Positions 1 through 9,063 of a DNA stretch of 26,219 nt are shown in pieces. The translations under genes were made by a program, and so were the position numbers. The notes beneath the pieces were generated by a model. It searched no databases and was not told where the DNA came from. It saw only the letters and a program-made list of their open reading frames with translations. How positions within the stretch are numbered: position 1 is the first letter of the stretch; each line of letters starts with the position of its first letter. The stretch is taken from the NCBI GenBank assembly GCA_004151065.3, contig NWUY0300062539.1, positions 1-26,219 of the forward strand, read 5' to 3'. This DNA is from Larix sibirica (Eukaryota > Streptophyta > Pinopsida > Pinales > Pinaceae).

Positions 1-1089
1 TTGCATTTAGGGTGCTAGTTTTTGTGGCAACACACCCAAAAGAGATCAACATTGGAAACAATCGGTGCAGTTTGGGGAAATCATATATACTGCCAAATCT
101 TGAGACAATGGATGGCATGCTACACATCCTTGGTCAATGGTTAGAGCTCTTGATAATTTTCCTAGATTGCAATATATTTTTCAAGGAATTAATCCTTTAT
201 TCCATTCAATGAAATCAAGTCTTTTGTTTGTGTAGTTATAATAGTGGTGATAAACTAAATCCTAAAAATGAAATGAATGTTCTTGAAAATTTCTCATTCA
301 CCAACCAAATGGTGGAGGATAGAAAAGGATTCACCACATATGTGGTTTTTCTAGCATAACTTTGGCATTTGCATAAAAGGATGAACCTATTCTTCTATGA
401 GAAAGTATGTGCTTGTTCTTTTGTGTGTTGATTTTTGCAGACTGGATGATAGTGATGAAGACACGAAACAGTAGAGGAGTGATCGTTTTGAAAGAGCTTG
501 GGTTGTGGTTGAAGAGTATGGTTAATATACTTAGAAGGGCACAACTTTTTTCAAAAGTATAATAGCTTTTAAGAACAATGCTTGGTACTTTTCAACAATT
601 CATATTTGCATAAGAAAGGTGGGGTAATGTACTAATTCTAACCAAGTATGCTAGGATCATCTTCTAGGGAGGTATGATAGCATTAAAATAGTCTAAAATG
701 GAGATTACGTAGTTGTTTGAGGGGTTGGGTGTATGGTGTGCTTCCTCAGTGAGGTGGCTAGCATATTTTGGTATATGGATCGAGGTAGTTAGAGTGTTAT
801 TTTGATGAGATACCTTATCTGTTTCAAGCATGGAGGGTGTACAATCACTAAGGAACTAAAGATGCATGCGTGTGGATTTGTCTTGTTTATTTCGAGCATG
901 CATGGAGTTGCCTCATCTAATTTGAGAGGGAGCTGGGTGCTTCACAAGTAGAGGTGACTCCTAGAACAAATCATATTTAACTGAACTTTGACTCTAGTGC
1001 TATTTTTAGACTCATACAAACATAAGACTAACAATAATCACATAGGATGATGACACATGCATCACTTGGTTGTTATCTTGAGTTATCAT
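1..1089. other. No recognisable gene; AT-rich intergenic DNA
   Basis: I read both strands and found only short open frames with no family motifs. A polypyrimidine stretch ending in gcag near 440 looks like a splice acceptor, but no coding-like sequence follows it. The stretch ends where the LTR sequence beginning TGTTAGGCAATT starts. Confidence 0.5.
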
Positions 1090-1758
1090 TGTTAGGCAAT
1101 TTAATTGCTTAACTTGCTGATCATTAAATTATCAACTAAGAGCTTGTAACATGATGAGGTGTCAACAAAATATATGCAGAGCTAAGCTTAATTGACACTT
1201 AAAATAATCTCTACCAATCACACTCAGGCAATCCATTGAATAAACACTTCCAAAGACCAAGTTAAATACTGAGAATTTATCCTTTCCATGCAAGACAATT
1301 ACACCTTCTTTTTAATCAATAATTGTTCCAGTACCAAACAACGTCTTAAAGAAACTCAAAGAGTCTAAAAATTCGTGTAGCTTACTCAAGCAATGAAATG
1401 GAAGCCTATTTAATTGAATCACGCAATACTGGAAATGTAAAATCAGATAACTTTGGAAACGCAAGTCCAAACCCTGTGCCTTTTCAACCACTTTCTGGAT
1501 TCACAAAATTAACTATCCAAAGGACCTGAACACACCAAAGGGTCCCTAAAATCCAAGTAATCCTAGGTCAGGGGGCCCTCTTGGCTGGGTGCACTGCAGG
1601 AAGCAAAGAACTCACAAACTGATAAGCAACATAACACTTTCAATAATCAATTCAAATGTATAGAATGGAAGTGCATAAAGATTGAACTCCAAGTTCAGAT
1701 GCTTGTTCTCTATTGCTATAGCTATCCTTCGCTAACCTTCTCAAAATAATATCTTCAA

Positions 1759-1765
1759 TTATATA
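1759..1765 (-). promoter_or_regulatory. TATA-like box in the truncated LTR
   Basis: On the minus strand this reads TATATAA in the context CTTCTATATAATTGAAG. The same context is kept in the other two LTR copies of the family, which makes it the best candidate for the LTR promoter. Assignment as a promoter is inference from motif and conservation. Confidence 0.5.
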
Positions 1766-1882
1766 GAAGGTTTACATCCTTGATTAATTACAACCATCAA
1801 TCCTTGATATACGGATCTCTAAGCAACTAGGTAATATAGTCTAAATAAAGATCTTCGATGTGTACAATAGAAAATATGACAC

Positions 1883-1916
1883 CCACGATCTCATGATTGA
1901 CAACATGAAATCGTGG
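1883..1916. repeat. Conserved U3 hairpin, copy 1
   Basis: Arms of 13 bp at 1883-1895 and 1904-1916 are complementary except at one position and enclose the 8-base loop ATTGACAA. The same hairpin occurs at 4419-4452 and 19433-19466. Confidence 0.8.
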
Positions 1917-1990
1917 ATAAGAAGTTGAATATGATATCGTGCCAGTTGATATCGTTCGCTGAATTGACTGAAGGATGATGCATTGGATTG

Positions 1991-3231
1991 TGATTCGAAT
2001 GGTCACATGCACAAATAACACAAATATAAACTTTGTTCAGAGGGCATTCTTTTAGTGGATGCTTCTTACGACACTTGGGAAAAAAAATAGCCAAAGTTGC
2101 ATTTTCTTCCTCCTACTTCTTTTTAACTTGAAAAGTGTCTAACTGCAAGCTGAGGGTACCGAGGATGTCAGCCTTAAAAATTTCTAAAAGATTACCCAGT
2201 TTTGTTCTAGTTAAACCACTTGTTGTGCTTTTAATAGTTTTAGGAAAAGGGTCTCGAGATCCTTTATTAGATCGAGCTTGACTCCTTGAGTACTTCTTGC
2301 ACAATTCACAAATTTTCTCGAAAGATAATTGAGAGCCATCACCATTCCCCATTATATTAAGCATATTCATTGACTGATCTGAAATCCCTCTTTAAAATAT
2401 AATTTTGATAGTATATGAATCGAAATCTCTCCAAATAATCCTCCAAGATTTCATCTTCCTTTTGTGCCATTCGGAAGATCTCCTCCCTTGGTTCTCTCAC
2501 CTTGCAATATTCTTGATGTTTTTGAAGGAATACCCTTTTTATTTCATCCCAAGTCCTTATGGTGTCCCCTCCTAAACCCAAGAACCAGTGTAATGTTGAG
2601 TCCTTGAGAGTAGCAAAGAACAATTTAAGTTTACGTGCATTGTTCACATAGTCATAGCTTCTACATAAAATATCAAATTCGAACAAAAAAGCATTAGGAT
2701 TGTCACTTACACTGCCGTGAAAAGGAGGCAATGTCGAGGGATGAATGTTCTTCATCTGCACAATTGCAAGAGGGTCAATAACTGGAAAACCAAAAGTTAC
2801 CTCTTCTTCATTGGTCTTCTCCTCGTCTCGATGTGTGTGTGCCTCACCTTCTCCTTTTGCCATGTTTTCTTCCCCAAACATTATATTCTATTTCAAGGTG
2901 TGGGGAATTTGGCCCAACAATATTTCTTTTGTTTGTCTTTCTCACGTCTTTCTATTCCACCAACACCAATTGCTTTTGATCTAGGTTCTGCTGAAAATTT
3001 TGGAGGCTCCACTTTAGTAATTGCTGCAGACTTATCCCTGATAGATGTATGTCTAGATGTATGTCCACACCTTGTTACAGAAGACTTCCCTGCAGATAAT
3101 CCTTTAGTGCTCTTCCCTATCTACAAATTAGTAGATATGGAGGTTTTTATGGTTATGCTGAATGTGAAAATTGGAGCTACTTTACCCTTGTTTTTGAGAA
3201 GTCTACCCTTATTGTCCCTATCTCGATTCAT
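1991..3231 (-). pseudogene. gag: Decayed retrotransposon gag (nucleocapsid/capsid polyprotein)
   Basis: The product would be the structural Gag that packages element RNA. Seen: an upstream segment begins at an ATG at 3231 with an MNRDRDNKGR start and is interrupted by TAG at 3123-3121. The core is open from 2881 to 2357 with retrotransposon-gag signatures: LHWFLGLGG, TWDEIKRVFLQKHQEY, then EEIFRMAQKEDEILEDYLERF. After a frameshift and probable small deletion near 2365 the frame resumes at 2370 with LSFEKICELCKKYSR. An in-frame TAG at about 2115-2113 (a likely Gln codon change) follows, and then a zinc-knuckle-like KCRKKHPLKECPL with a further C-x2-C and H. Gag ends by fusing into LTR sequence at about 1995. 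Part of the upstream segment is protein-similar to the partial copy near 18118-18010, suggesting it was once coding; whether Gag began at 3231 or at 2881/2863 is unclear. The plus-strand frame at 2717-3238 is its shadow. Confidence 0.85.
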
Positions 3232-3426
3232 ACAGTGACAACATCATCTAAATCCAGTAAGATAGTGAACCCACTAAAGTGGACGTGCAGGTTTTTACCT
3301 CTCATCTTATCGCTACTATCTCATTGTGTTTTAGTATGCCAATACTGCTAGAAAGGACGATCTAACAACAAAAAAACTTCTTGCAAAATAGAACAAAACC
3401 AATCAAGACCTAATTTTTTCGACACC

Positions 3427-3444
3427 TCCCCAGCAATGACGCCA
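3427..3444 (-). promoter_or_regulatory. Primer-binding site, degenerate match to tRNA-Asp
   Basis: The plus strand reads TCCCCAGCAATGACGCCA, compared with the plant tRNA-Asp 3' end TCCCCGGCAACGGCGCCA. By eye 15 of 18 bases match and the three differences are all transitions. It sits four bases inside the 5' LTR end at 3449, the expected place for a PBS. Confidence 0.85.
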
Positions 3445-4265
3445 AAAATGTTAGGCAATTTAATTGCTTAAATTGCTGAGCATTAAATTATCAACCGAGA
3501 GGTCATAAGCTGATGACATTTCAGCAAAATATATGCAGAGCTAAGCTTAACTGGCACTTAAAATAATCTATACCAATCACACTCTGGCAATCTGTTGAAT
3601 AAACACCTTCAAAGATGAAGTCAAATATTGAGAATTTATGCTTTCCATGCAAGACAATTACACCTTCTTTTTAAGCAATAATTGTTCCAGTAATAGTCAG
3701 TACCTTAAAGATACTCAAAGTGTCTAACAATCCTTGTAATTTACTCAAGCAGTGAAACAAAAACCTATTTAATTGAATCACACAATACTGGAAATGTAAA
3801 ATAAGATAACTTTGGAATCGTAAGTCCGAACCTTGTGGCTTTTTAGCCACTTTCTGGATTCATAAGGTTAACTGTCCAAAGGAATTGAACACACCAAAGG
3901 GTCCCTAAATCAAAGTAACACTCTTGCATGAAAAGTAAAAGACTGAGGCGAACAACTAAATGTTCAGGAAAATAAGAATTGAATATAATCTAATAACATA
4001 AACATAAATGAAATGACAGAAATCAAAGATACATAAACACATGCACATTCCAATAATCAAATCTATAGACTAAATCTACAAGTGCATCCCAGGTGAGGGG
4101 GGCCTCCTGGCCGGGTACACTGCAGGAAGCAAAGAACTCACAAACTGATCAACAACATATTTTCATTAATCAGTTCACAAGTATAGAATGGAAGTGCATA
4201 AAGCTTGAACTGTTCTTTACTACTATATCTATCCTGCACTAACCTTCTCAAAATGATATCTTCAA

Positions 4266-4272
4266 TTATATA
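4266..4272 (-). promoter_or_regulatory. TATA-like box in the 5' LTR
   Basis: The minus strand reads TATATAA, about 300 bp inside the LTR start and conserved in all three copies. If used, U3 is about 300 bp and R plus U5 about 820 bp. Confidence 0.5.
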
Positions 4273-4418
4273 GAAGGTTTACATCCTTGATTAGTTACAA
4301 CCATTGATCCTTGATATAAAGATCTCTAACCAACAAACTAGGTAATACAGTCTAAATAAAGATATTCGATGAGTACAATAGAAAATTTGATCACAACAGA
4401 AATATGGTGTTTGATAAC

Positions 4419-4452
4419 CCAAGATTTCATGATTGACAACATGAAATCGTGG
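4419..4452. repeat. Conserved U3 hairpin, copy 2
   Basis: Arms at 4419-4431 and 4440-4452 pair with one mismatch around the loop ATTGACAA. It lies about 147 bp upstream of the TATA-like box in element orientation. Confidence 0.8.
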
Positions 4453-4689
4453 ATAAGAAGCTGAATCTGATATCGTGCCAGCTGATGTCGTCTGTTGAAT
4501 TGATTAAAGGATGTTGCATCGGATCATAATCTGAGAGCCAAGAAAATAGGAGAGAAACCATATTGCTCCATCTTAAGACAAAGCCCATATCTTTGATCTT
4601 GGACTATAGTACCAAAAATATCTCAACCAACAAATGATTTCCATCTGTAGTCAATCTGGTAGTCGGAACGCATATTGACAACATTAGAG

Positions 4690-4953
4690 GATTACCGGAA
4701 GTCCTGTAGCTTACTTCCGATAATGCGACCTTCCTTTATGGTTTTGGTAGTTGAGGCGTGTTCTGGAAATGGCACATGATTACTGGAACTCCCGTAACAA
4801 ACTTATGGTAATACACCACCCTCTGCAGTTCTGGTAATAAGAGGTGCATTATGACAGTGTTGTTTGATTACTGGAACTTTTTTGGGAACTTCCGGTAACT
4901 AGCCCCTTCTCTATGGTTCTGGTAGCTGAAGGACTCTTCTACACTTTCTGTAA
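4690..4953. repeat. 88-bp degenerate tandem repeat, three units
   Basis: Units begin at 4690, 4778 and 4866 with GATTACCGG or GATTACTGG followed by AACT/AGTC, a spacing of exactly 88 bp. Each unit also carries a TTCTGGTA- or TTTTGGTAG-type motif about 46-53 bp in. Partial, partly inverted traces of the motif (CCAGTAACC, CTACCGGAAGTC) continue to about 5030. Confidence 0.7.
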
Positions 4954-5946
4954 TTCAATATATCCTGTAATTCCAGTAACCTGAGAACATCTAATAATAG
5001 TTGAGCTACTACCGGAAGTCATGTAGAATATACAGAGAGACTACAAAACCCAGAGATGATTAGCTAAAACCAATCTTATTCTGAAATGCATACCAAAACG
5101 CAAGAAATCATGCTTAATTATGGATAATTACCTTATTTGGCTTGATGGCGCTTAGATCATAAAAATGGTAAGTATACTAAGGAAAGGGAAAGAAAGTGAT
5201 GGAAAAAATAGGTAAAGATAGGCCCAAGAAGGAATTTTCTACCAAGTGCAAAATTGATAAAAAAAATTGTAACTCAACAATCATTCATGCAAGGAGGCAC
5301 AACCAAGGAGAATCTCTATGCTATTTTTGGAACATCAGATGGGTGTTGTCTCTATCTTGAGTTATAATTCACATAAGGAGGAATAACTAAATTAAAGTGG
5401 ATTTACTTTCTATTTATGAACAACATTCAATTAGGTGCACACATAATCAAATGATACTCTCTATTTAAAAAAAACATGTAGGGCACATCTAGTAAAGGAA
5501 CATACCATTATTGTTGCAGAAGAGGGTTCGATCTATTGTACAAATCAACATTCTTAACATAGTATATTTGGAAGTTAACATAAGTATGCTAGCATTGAGG
5601 TCTCCTTCAAATATTGATGTACATCGACACAAAGAGGGTGCACCTCTAAACTTATCTTTAGGTCCATGGATAAGTAGAGCTAAATAGCGGTAAGGTCAAT
5701 TATTTTTAGAAAAAATTGACTAATAGTTCGTTTCCTTTTGGCACCATGCACATGCATTCAAACCTAGGTTAATGGAATCCTATAAAGTGAAGTTGATGGC
5801 TTATTGTAAAGGTCTGAATCCCAAAGAATTGTTCTTGTAATTCCAAATTGGCAGTTAAATAAAGCTAGTTCATTGATTCACATATGTTTTCTGGTTTTTT
5901 GTGTACTTGATATTTGAAAAGTGTATTCTTGACTTCTTTCTTTTCT

Positions 5947-5995
5947 AGGTTGTTAGGATTAGTTAGGAGTTGTAGGTTGTTAGGATTGGTAACTT
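5947..5995. repeat. 27-bp tandem duplication
   Basis: AGGTTGTTAGGATT occurs at 5947 and again at 5974. The first unit is 27 bp and the second matches over its first half. Confidence 0.6.
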
Positions 5996-6401
5996 AGTTA
6001 GCAGATTTTAAGGTTATTTCCTTTGCTCTATACTAACTATAGCAAGTTTTTAATGAGCCCTCATAGTGACCAGGATAAAGTTGTTAACAACACCCAAACC
6101 AAGTAGTCGAGTTATACCCTGTTTTTTGTGAGATTATTCCATCTCGAAAACATTGCCCCTATTCTCCATCTCCCTTCAGACATTTGTTCTAGGTTGAATT
6201 TGATCCGATCATCCCTTGAAATGCATTGGTCTACTCTGATTCTTCCAACCTAGTTCTAAGTTCGACATAGAAGTTTACTTACATGTAACCCAATCCTATC
6301 ACTCAATTAACTAGTAGGTTTCATGTACAATTAGGGATGCCCCTGGAGTTGACATGAACCAAACCTAAGCAAGATGCACGCACATTAAGGAAACAATGGA
6401 C

Positions 6402-6406
6402 GTAGT
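6402..6406. repeat. Left target-site duplication
   Basis: GTAGT lies directly before the 5' LTR. It pairs with ATAGT at 12073-12077, differing by one transition. Five bases is the usual duplication length for LTR retrotransposons. Confidence 0.7.
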
Positions 6407-6814
6407 TGTTACAAACTTCTGTGGCCCAAAATTTGGGGTTCCCCGAGCACTTAGAGAAACGACCCGTCGGACCATGCGAAGGTGCGCACTTAGCCAAACA
6501 TGCTTAAGTGTTGGGTACCTTGCAGCTGGACGTGAGAATTGGCACCATTTGGCGGCATTGGTGATGTGCGGATGGTTAGTGGGGCATCTCGAGTTTAGAA
6601 GCTCCCAGAGCTCAAGAACCCATGCGACGGAAGTCCCAACATGAGTGGGCGCTTGCTTAATGGACACGATAGGTAGAAGTTGCAAAGTGGGCGGACAGAA
6701 CTGTGCCCAAGGAAAGGTGTAGTTGGGCGTCGACTTGATGGGCGCCCAGTTGACTTGTGACCGGTTGGTGAGTCAGATTGGATTTGTGCGGATCGTTTGG
6801 TGGGTGGGTGCACG

Positions 6815-6822
6815 TATAAATA
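6815..6822 (+). promoter_or_regulatory. LTR TATA box
   Basis: TATAAATA in the context GTGCACGTATAAATA is kept in both LTRs. Transcription would be expected to start about 25-35 bases downstream, near 6845-6855 (inference). Confidence 0.7.
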
Positions 6823-6980
6823 GTGCTAAGGCACTTGGCCAAAATCAAGAAGGAAGAAGTCATAAGCATAGAACACATCTATGCTATCATTGATCTGACC
6901 TCTGTAAGAGGCAACCTCCCTTTGGGAGGTGCGCGCTCTGCGGGAGGGCTTTCTATGGCAACAGGACGCACGAAACAAAA

Positions 6981-7532
6981 GCTTCCAAACCAAGTTCGTG
7001 GACGAGCTTCAGAGTCGAGTTCATTGGAGAGGATTCCGAAGTGGGTTGCACTGTGGGCTTCCGAATAGAGTTGCATCGCGGGTTTCCGAAGCGAGTTGCA
7101 CTATGGGCCAAAGAAGAGAGTTGCGTCGCGGGATTTCGAAGCGCGTTGCACTGCGGGCTTCCATACAGAGTTGCATCGTGGGATTTTGAAGCGAGTTGCA
7201 CGGTGGGATTCCATACAGAGTTGCGTCGTGGGCTTCCGAAGCGAATTGCACTGCGGGCTTCCATACCGAGTTGCGTCGTGAGCTTCCGAAGCGAGTTACA
7301 CTGCGAGATTCCGAATAGAGTTGCATCACGAGCTTCCGAAGCGAGTTGCACTGCGTGCTTCCGAATAGAGTTGTGAGCTTCCAAAGCGAGTTGGACCGCG
7401 AGCTTCCAAACGGAGTTCCCGCAAGCTTCCAAAGCGAGTTGGATCACGAGCTTCCAAACAGAGTTGTGTTGTAGGCTTGGATAGTGAGCTTCCAAACAGA
7501 GTTGGATCGTCGGAGCTTCCAAAGCGAGTTCC
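6981..7532 (+). repeat. 25-bp tandem array (50-bp dimer) in the 5' LTR
   Basis: About 22 degenerate units of 25 bp. Two unit types alternate, built on GAGTTGCACTGCGGGCTTCC followed by GAATA, and GAGTTGCGTCGTGGGCTTCC followed by GAAGC, giving a 50-bp dimer. A variant with CATACAGAG replaces part of some units. The first and last units are the most diverged and often read GCTTCCAAA. There are no unique spacers, so this is not a CRISPR array. Neither strand has a stop triplet in the consensus, so long artefactual open frames cover it in several phases. Confidence 0.9.
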
Positions 7533-8303
7533 CATAGAAGATATTTTTGGGCAGTGTTGGGTGTGTTTCTTGGATGTGTGAAGAGTCAGTTCCTCAGAAC
7601 GACAGATTGATGTAGATGTGGTGCGAAGGCTTAGGGAGTTTCCTAATGACGTTGTCGTTTGGTATCATGTCGTGAAGGCACGCTGGAGGAGGCGAGTATC
7701 ATACTTCGGCAAGTCAGGCAAAAGCTTGACAAGAGGCTTAGCACAATTCAACGTTGGGCAGAAGCGTTTAGCACAGGAAGCTGGAGTAATTCCTTGAGCG
7801 TATTGTAGACGACAGCATGGCGATGCAGGCTTCAGCAGGTTGCGACGGACAACAACTTGCGATGAGACTTGGCATGGGAGTTGCGAGCAAGAAAACATGC
7901 GTATGCGATGGGGACAATCAGAGTTGAGATTTGATTGTATCTTGAGTGTTGTTGGTTGGAAAAACTCTCGGATGAGTTTCCAAAATGTGGCATCCTCCGT
8001 TGTTGTAACAAGTCTTGATATATATGATACTTAGGTATTAGGCACATCCGAGTTAGGAGTGTCACCCACACTTACATTTATCTCTTGTATTGTATTTGGC
8101 TTTTGTACTATTGGTTGTGCATGCATGTAAAAATGGCTAAGTATAGAATCTGTTAGAGATAAGTGTTAGGGGTTCCGCATGGTTAGGATTAGTCTGCTAG
8201 GCTAGTAACCAAGATGGTCATGCCCTTGGTGAAGCCCTGGGCAGTGCCGCATGACTCAATGGAAAGCGAAAAGTCGAGCTTGTCCGTTTGGGCCTGTGAC
8301 AGT

Positions 8304-8316
8304 TGGTATCAGAGCC
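8304..8316 (+). promoter_or_regulatory. Primer-binding site for initiator tRNA-Met
   Basis: TGGTATCAGAGCC is the standard plant retrotransposon PBS, complementary to the 3' end of initiator tRNA-Met. It lies two bases after the 5' LTR. The match weakens after these 13 bases (TGATTG follows). Confidence 0.9.
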
Positions 8317-8349
8317 TGATTGCTGCTACAGTTGAGGAGCTAGAGGACG

Positions 8350-8440
8350 CTCTTCACCACTGTTCTTGCAAACAGTTTCTATCAGAGCGCAAAACGCAGA
8401 CTCTTTACCATTCTTCTTGCGAAGAGATGGTATCATAGCC
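8350..8440 (+). repeat. 51-bp tandem duplication carrying extra PBS-like sites
   Basis: CTCTTCACCACTGTTCTTGC at 8350 recurs as CTCTTTACCATTCTTCTTGC at 8401, 51 bp on. Each copy leads into a PBS-like word: TTCTATCAGAGCG at 8377-8389 (10 of 13 matches to the true PBS) and TGGTATCATAGCC at 8428-8440 (12 of 13). Confidence 0.75.
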
Positions 8441-8946
8441 ATTTTGATTATGATACTAGCTGCGGAAGATTGCACGGAGGTCGTTTGGATGGATGACTCT
8501 TCATGAAGAGATAGCTTCCGAGTTGCAGTTGGAGATTGGTTGAGCGGAGTGTCGGAGAGATCGTTGGCAAAGTTAGCTGGAGCTCGTAGAAGCTCTCCTC
8601 ACTGCTTGGCTGGGGAAGTGCGACGATTGAGACGATTGACAACATATGCTCTTGAGTGGTGTGCTCAGTTGAGACATCACTTGTATTTTTCCGCGGTGAA
8701 GTCATATGGAGTTGCGGTTTAGTAGAAGGAACACTCGTGGGTAGACCAGCAAGTCACTTGGTAGGGTGTGGTTCCGCAAAGTTTAGGAACGAAAAACAGA
8801 GACAAGTAGCCCATTGATAAGTATGTGTGCTTGGATGAAGGGTGCCTAGTGAGACAACATAAAACTGATGGAAAGATTCGTTTCTTTGCGATGTGGACAT
8901 GTTTGCGGATGCACTGATAATACGGAAGGTGGGAAGCACCCATTGA

Positions 8947-9063
8947 AAGATGGGATACCCCCATACTCAACGTGTGTGAGTTGGAAGATGGGCAGTGGCA
9001 GTGTTCATACTCATAGTCTTGTAAGATGGGAGGTGGGGTGGCGCCTATACTCAACGCAGGTGT
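8947..9063 (+). repeat. 38-bp degenerate tandem repeat, three units
   Basis: AAGATGGG begins each unit at 8947, 8985 and 9023, exactly 38 bp apart. ATACTCAACG or ATACTCATAG follows in each unit. Confidence 0.75.

Larger units (their letters stand above)
1090..1995 (-). repeat. 3' LTR of the 1090-4570 element, truncated and internally deleted
   Basis: It aligns by eye with 3449-4570 and 18441-19563 from the shared start TGTTAGGCAATTTAATTGC. Relative to those copies it lacks about 170 bp near 1560 and about 30 bp near 1880. It also lacks the outermost part of U3, because similarity stops at about 1993-1996 where gag sequence begins. In element orientation the low-coordinate end is the LTR 3' end, so the missing outer part is the start of U3. 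Confidence 0.85.
1090..4570 (-). mobile_element. Internally deleted Ty3/gypsy retrotransposon (Tat/Athila-like), tRNA-Asp primed
   Basis: Seen: two related LTR copies flank about 1.45 kb of internal sequence. Read on the minus strand the order is 5' LTR (4570 to 3449), four-base spacer, PBS (3444-3427), gag pseudogene (3231 to about 1991), then a truncated 3' LTR (1995 to 1090). Known: tRNA-Asp priming and this gag type occur in the Tat/Athila side of plant Ty3/gypsy elements. Protease, RT, RNase H, integrase and the polypurine tract are missing, because gag runs straight into the middle of the 3' LTR. The bases outside the ends (ATCAT at 1085-1089, TCTTA at 4571-4575) do not match, so no target-site duplication supports a clean single insertion. 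The copy is dead. A related partial copy lies at about 18000-19563. Confidence 0.85.
3449..4570 (-). repeat. 5' LTR of the 1090-4570 element
   Basis: This 1,122-bp LTR starts with TG and ends with CA on either strand. Its inner end abuts the PBS. The outer end at 4570 is set by where similarity to the 18441-19563 copy stops (gctcca here, gctgca there). It carries the family TATA-like box at 4266-4272 and the U3 hairpin at 4419-4452. Confidence 0.85.
4571..6401. other. Unassigned intergenic DNA between two retroelements
   Basis: I found no gene-like frame on either strand. It contains an 88-bp x3 degenerate tandem repeat (4690-4953) and a 27-bp duplication (5947-5995). The rest is AT-rich and not recognised. 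Confidence 0.45.
6407..8301 (+). repeat. 5' LTR of the non-coding element
   Basis: It begins TGTTAC and ends GTGACA, followed two bases later by the PBS. It matches 10233-12072 along its length. U3 runs to about 6845 and includes TATAAATA at 6815. The 25-bp tandem array at 6981-7532 lies downstream of the TATA box, in the R/U5 part. Compared with the 3' LTR it has about 25 extra bases near 6490-6515 and a slightly longer array. The dyad CCCAAAATTTGGG near the U3 start is kept in both LTRs. Confidence 0.9.

Noticed and set aside
2717-3238. 173-codon plus-strand frame with a hydrophobic start, partly repeated at 17958-18245
   Set aside because: It is the antisense of the gypsy gag start and leader; the minus strand carries the recognisable gag motifs and the partial copy shares it only because the DNA is homologous.
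1090-4570. Clean 5-bp target-site duplication for the first gypsy element
   Set aside because: ATCAT and TCTTA outside the ends do not match, and shifting the ends by a few bases does not help.
5950-6300. Solo copia LTR starting TGTTAGGATTAG
   Set aside because: The start resembles a copia LTR, but the word belongs to a 27-bp duplication and no matching LTR end, PBS or second copy is visible.
7041-7376. Plus-strand repeat protein over the 25-bp array
   Set aside because: The array has no stop triplets in its consensus, so long frames arise in many phases on both strands without any coding need.
6981-7532. CRISPR array
   Set aside because: The units are contiguous 25-bp repeats with no unique spacers, in a plant retrotransposon LTR.
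7000-7540. Heat-shock element clusters (TTC/GAA motifs) in the array
   Set aside because: The unit has TTC-C-GAA with one base between the half-sites; the heat-shock consensus needs two.
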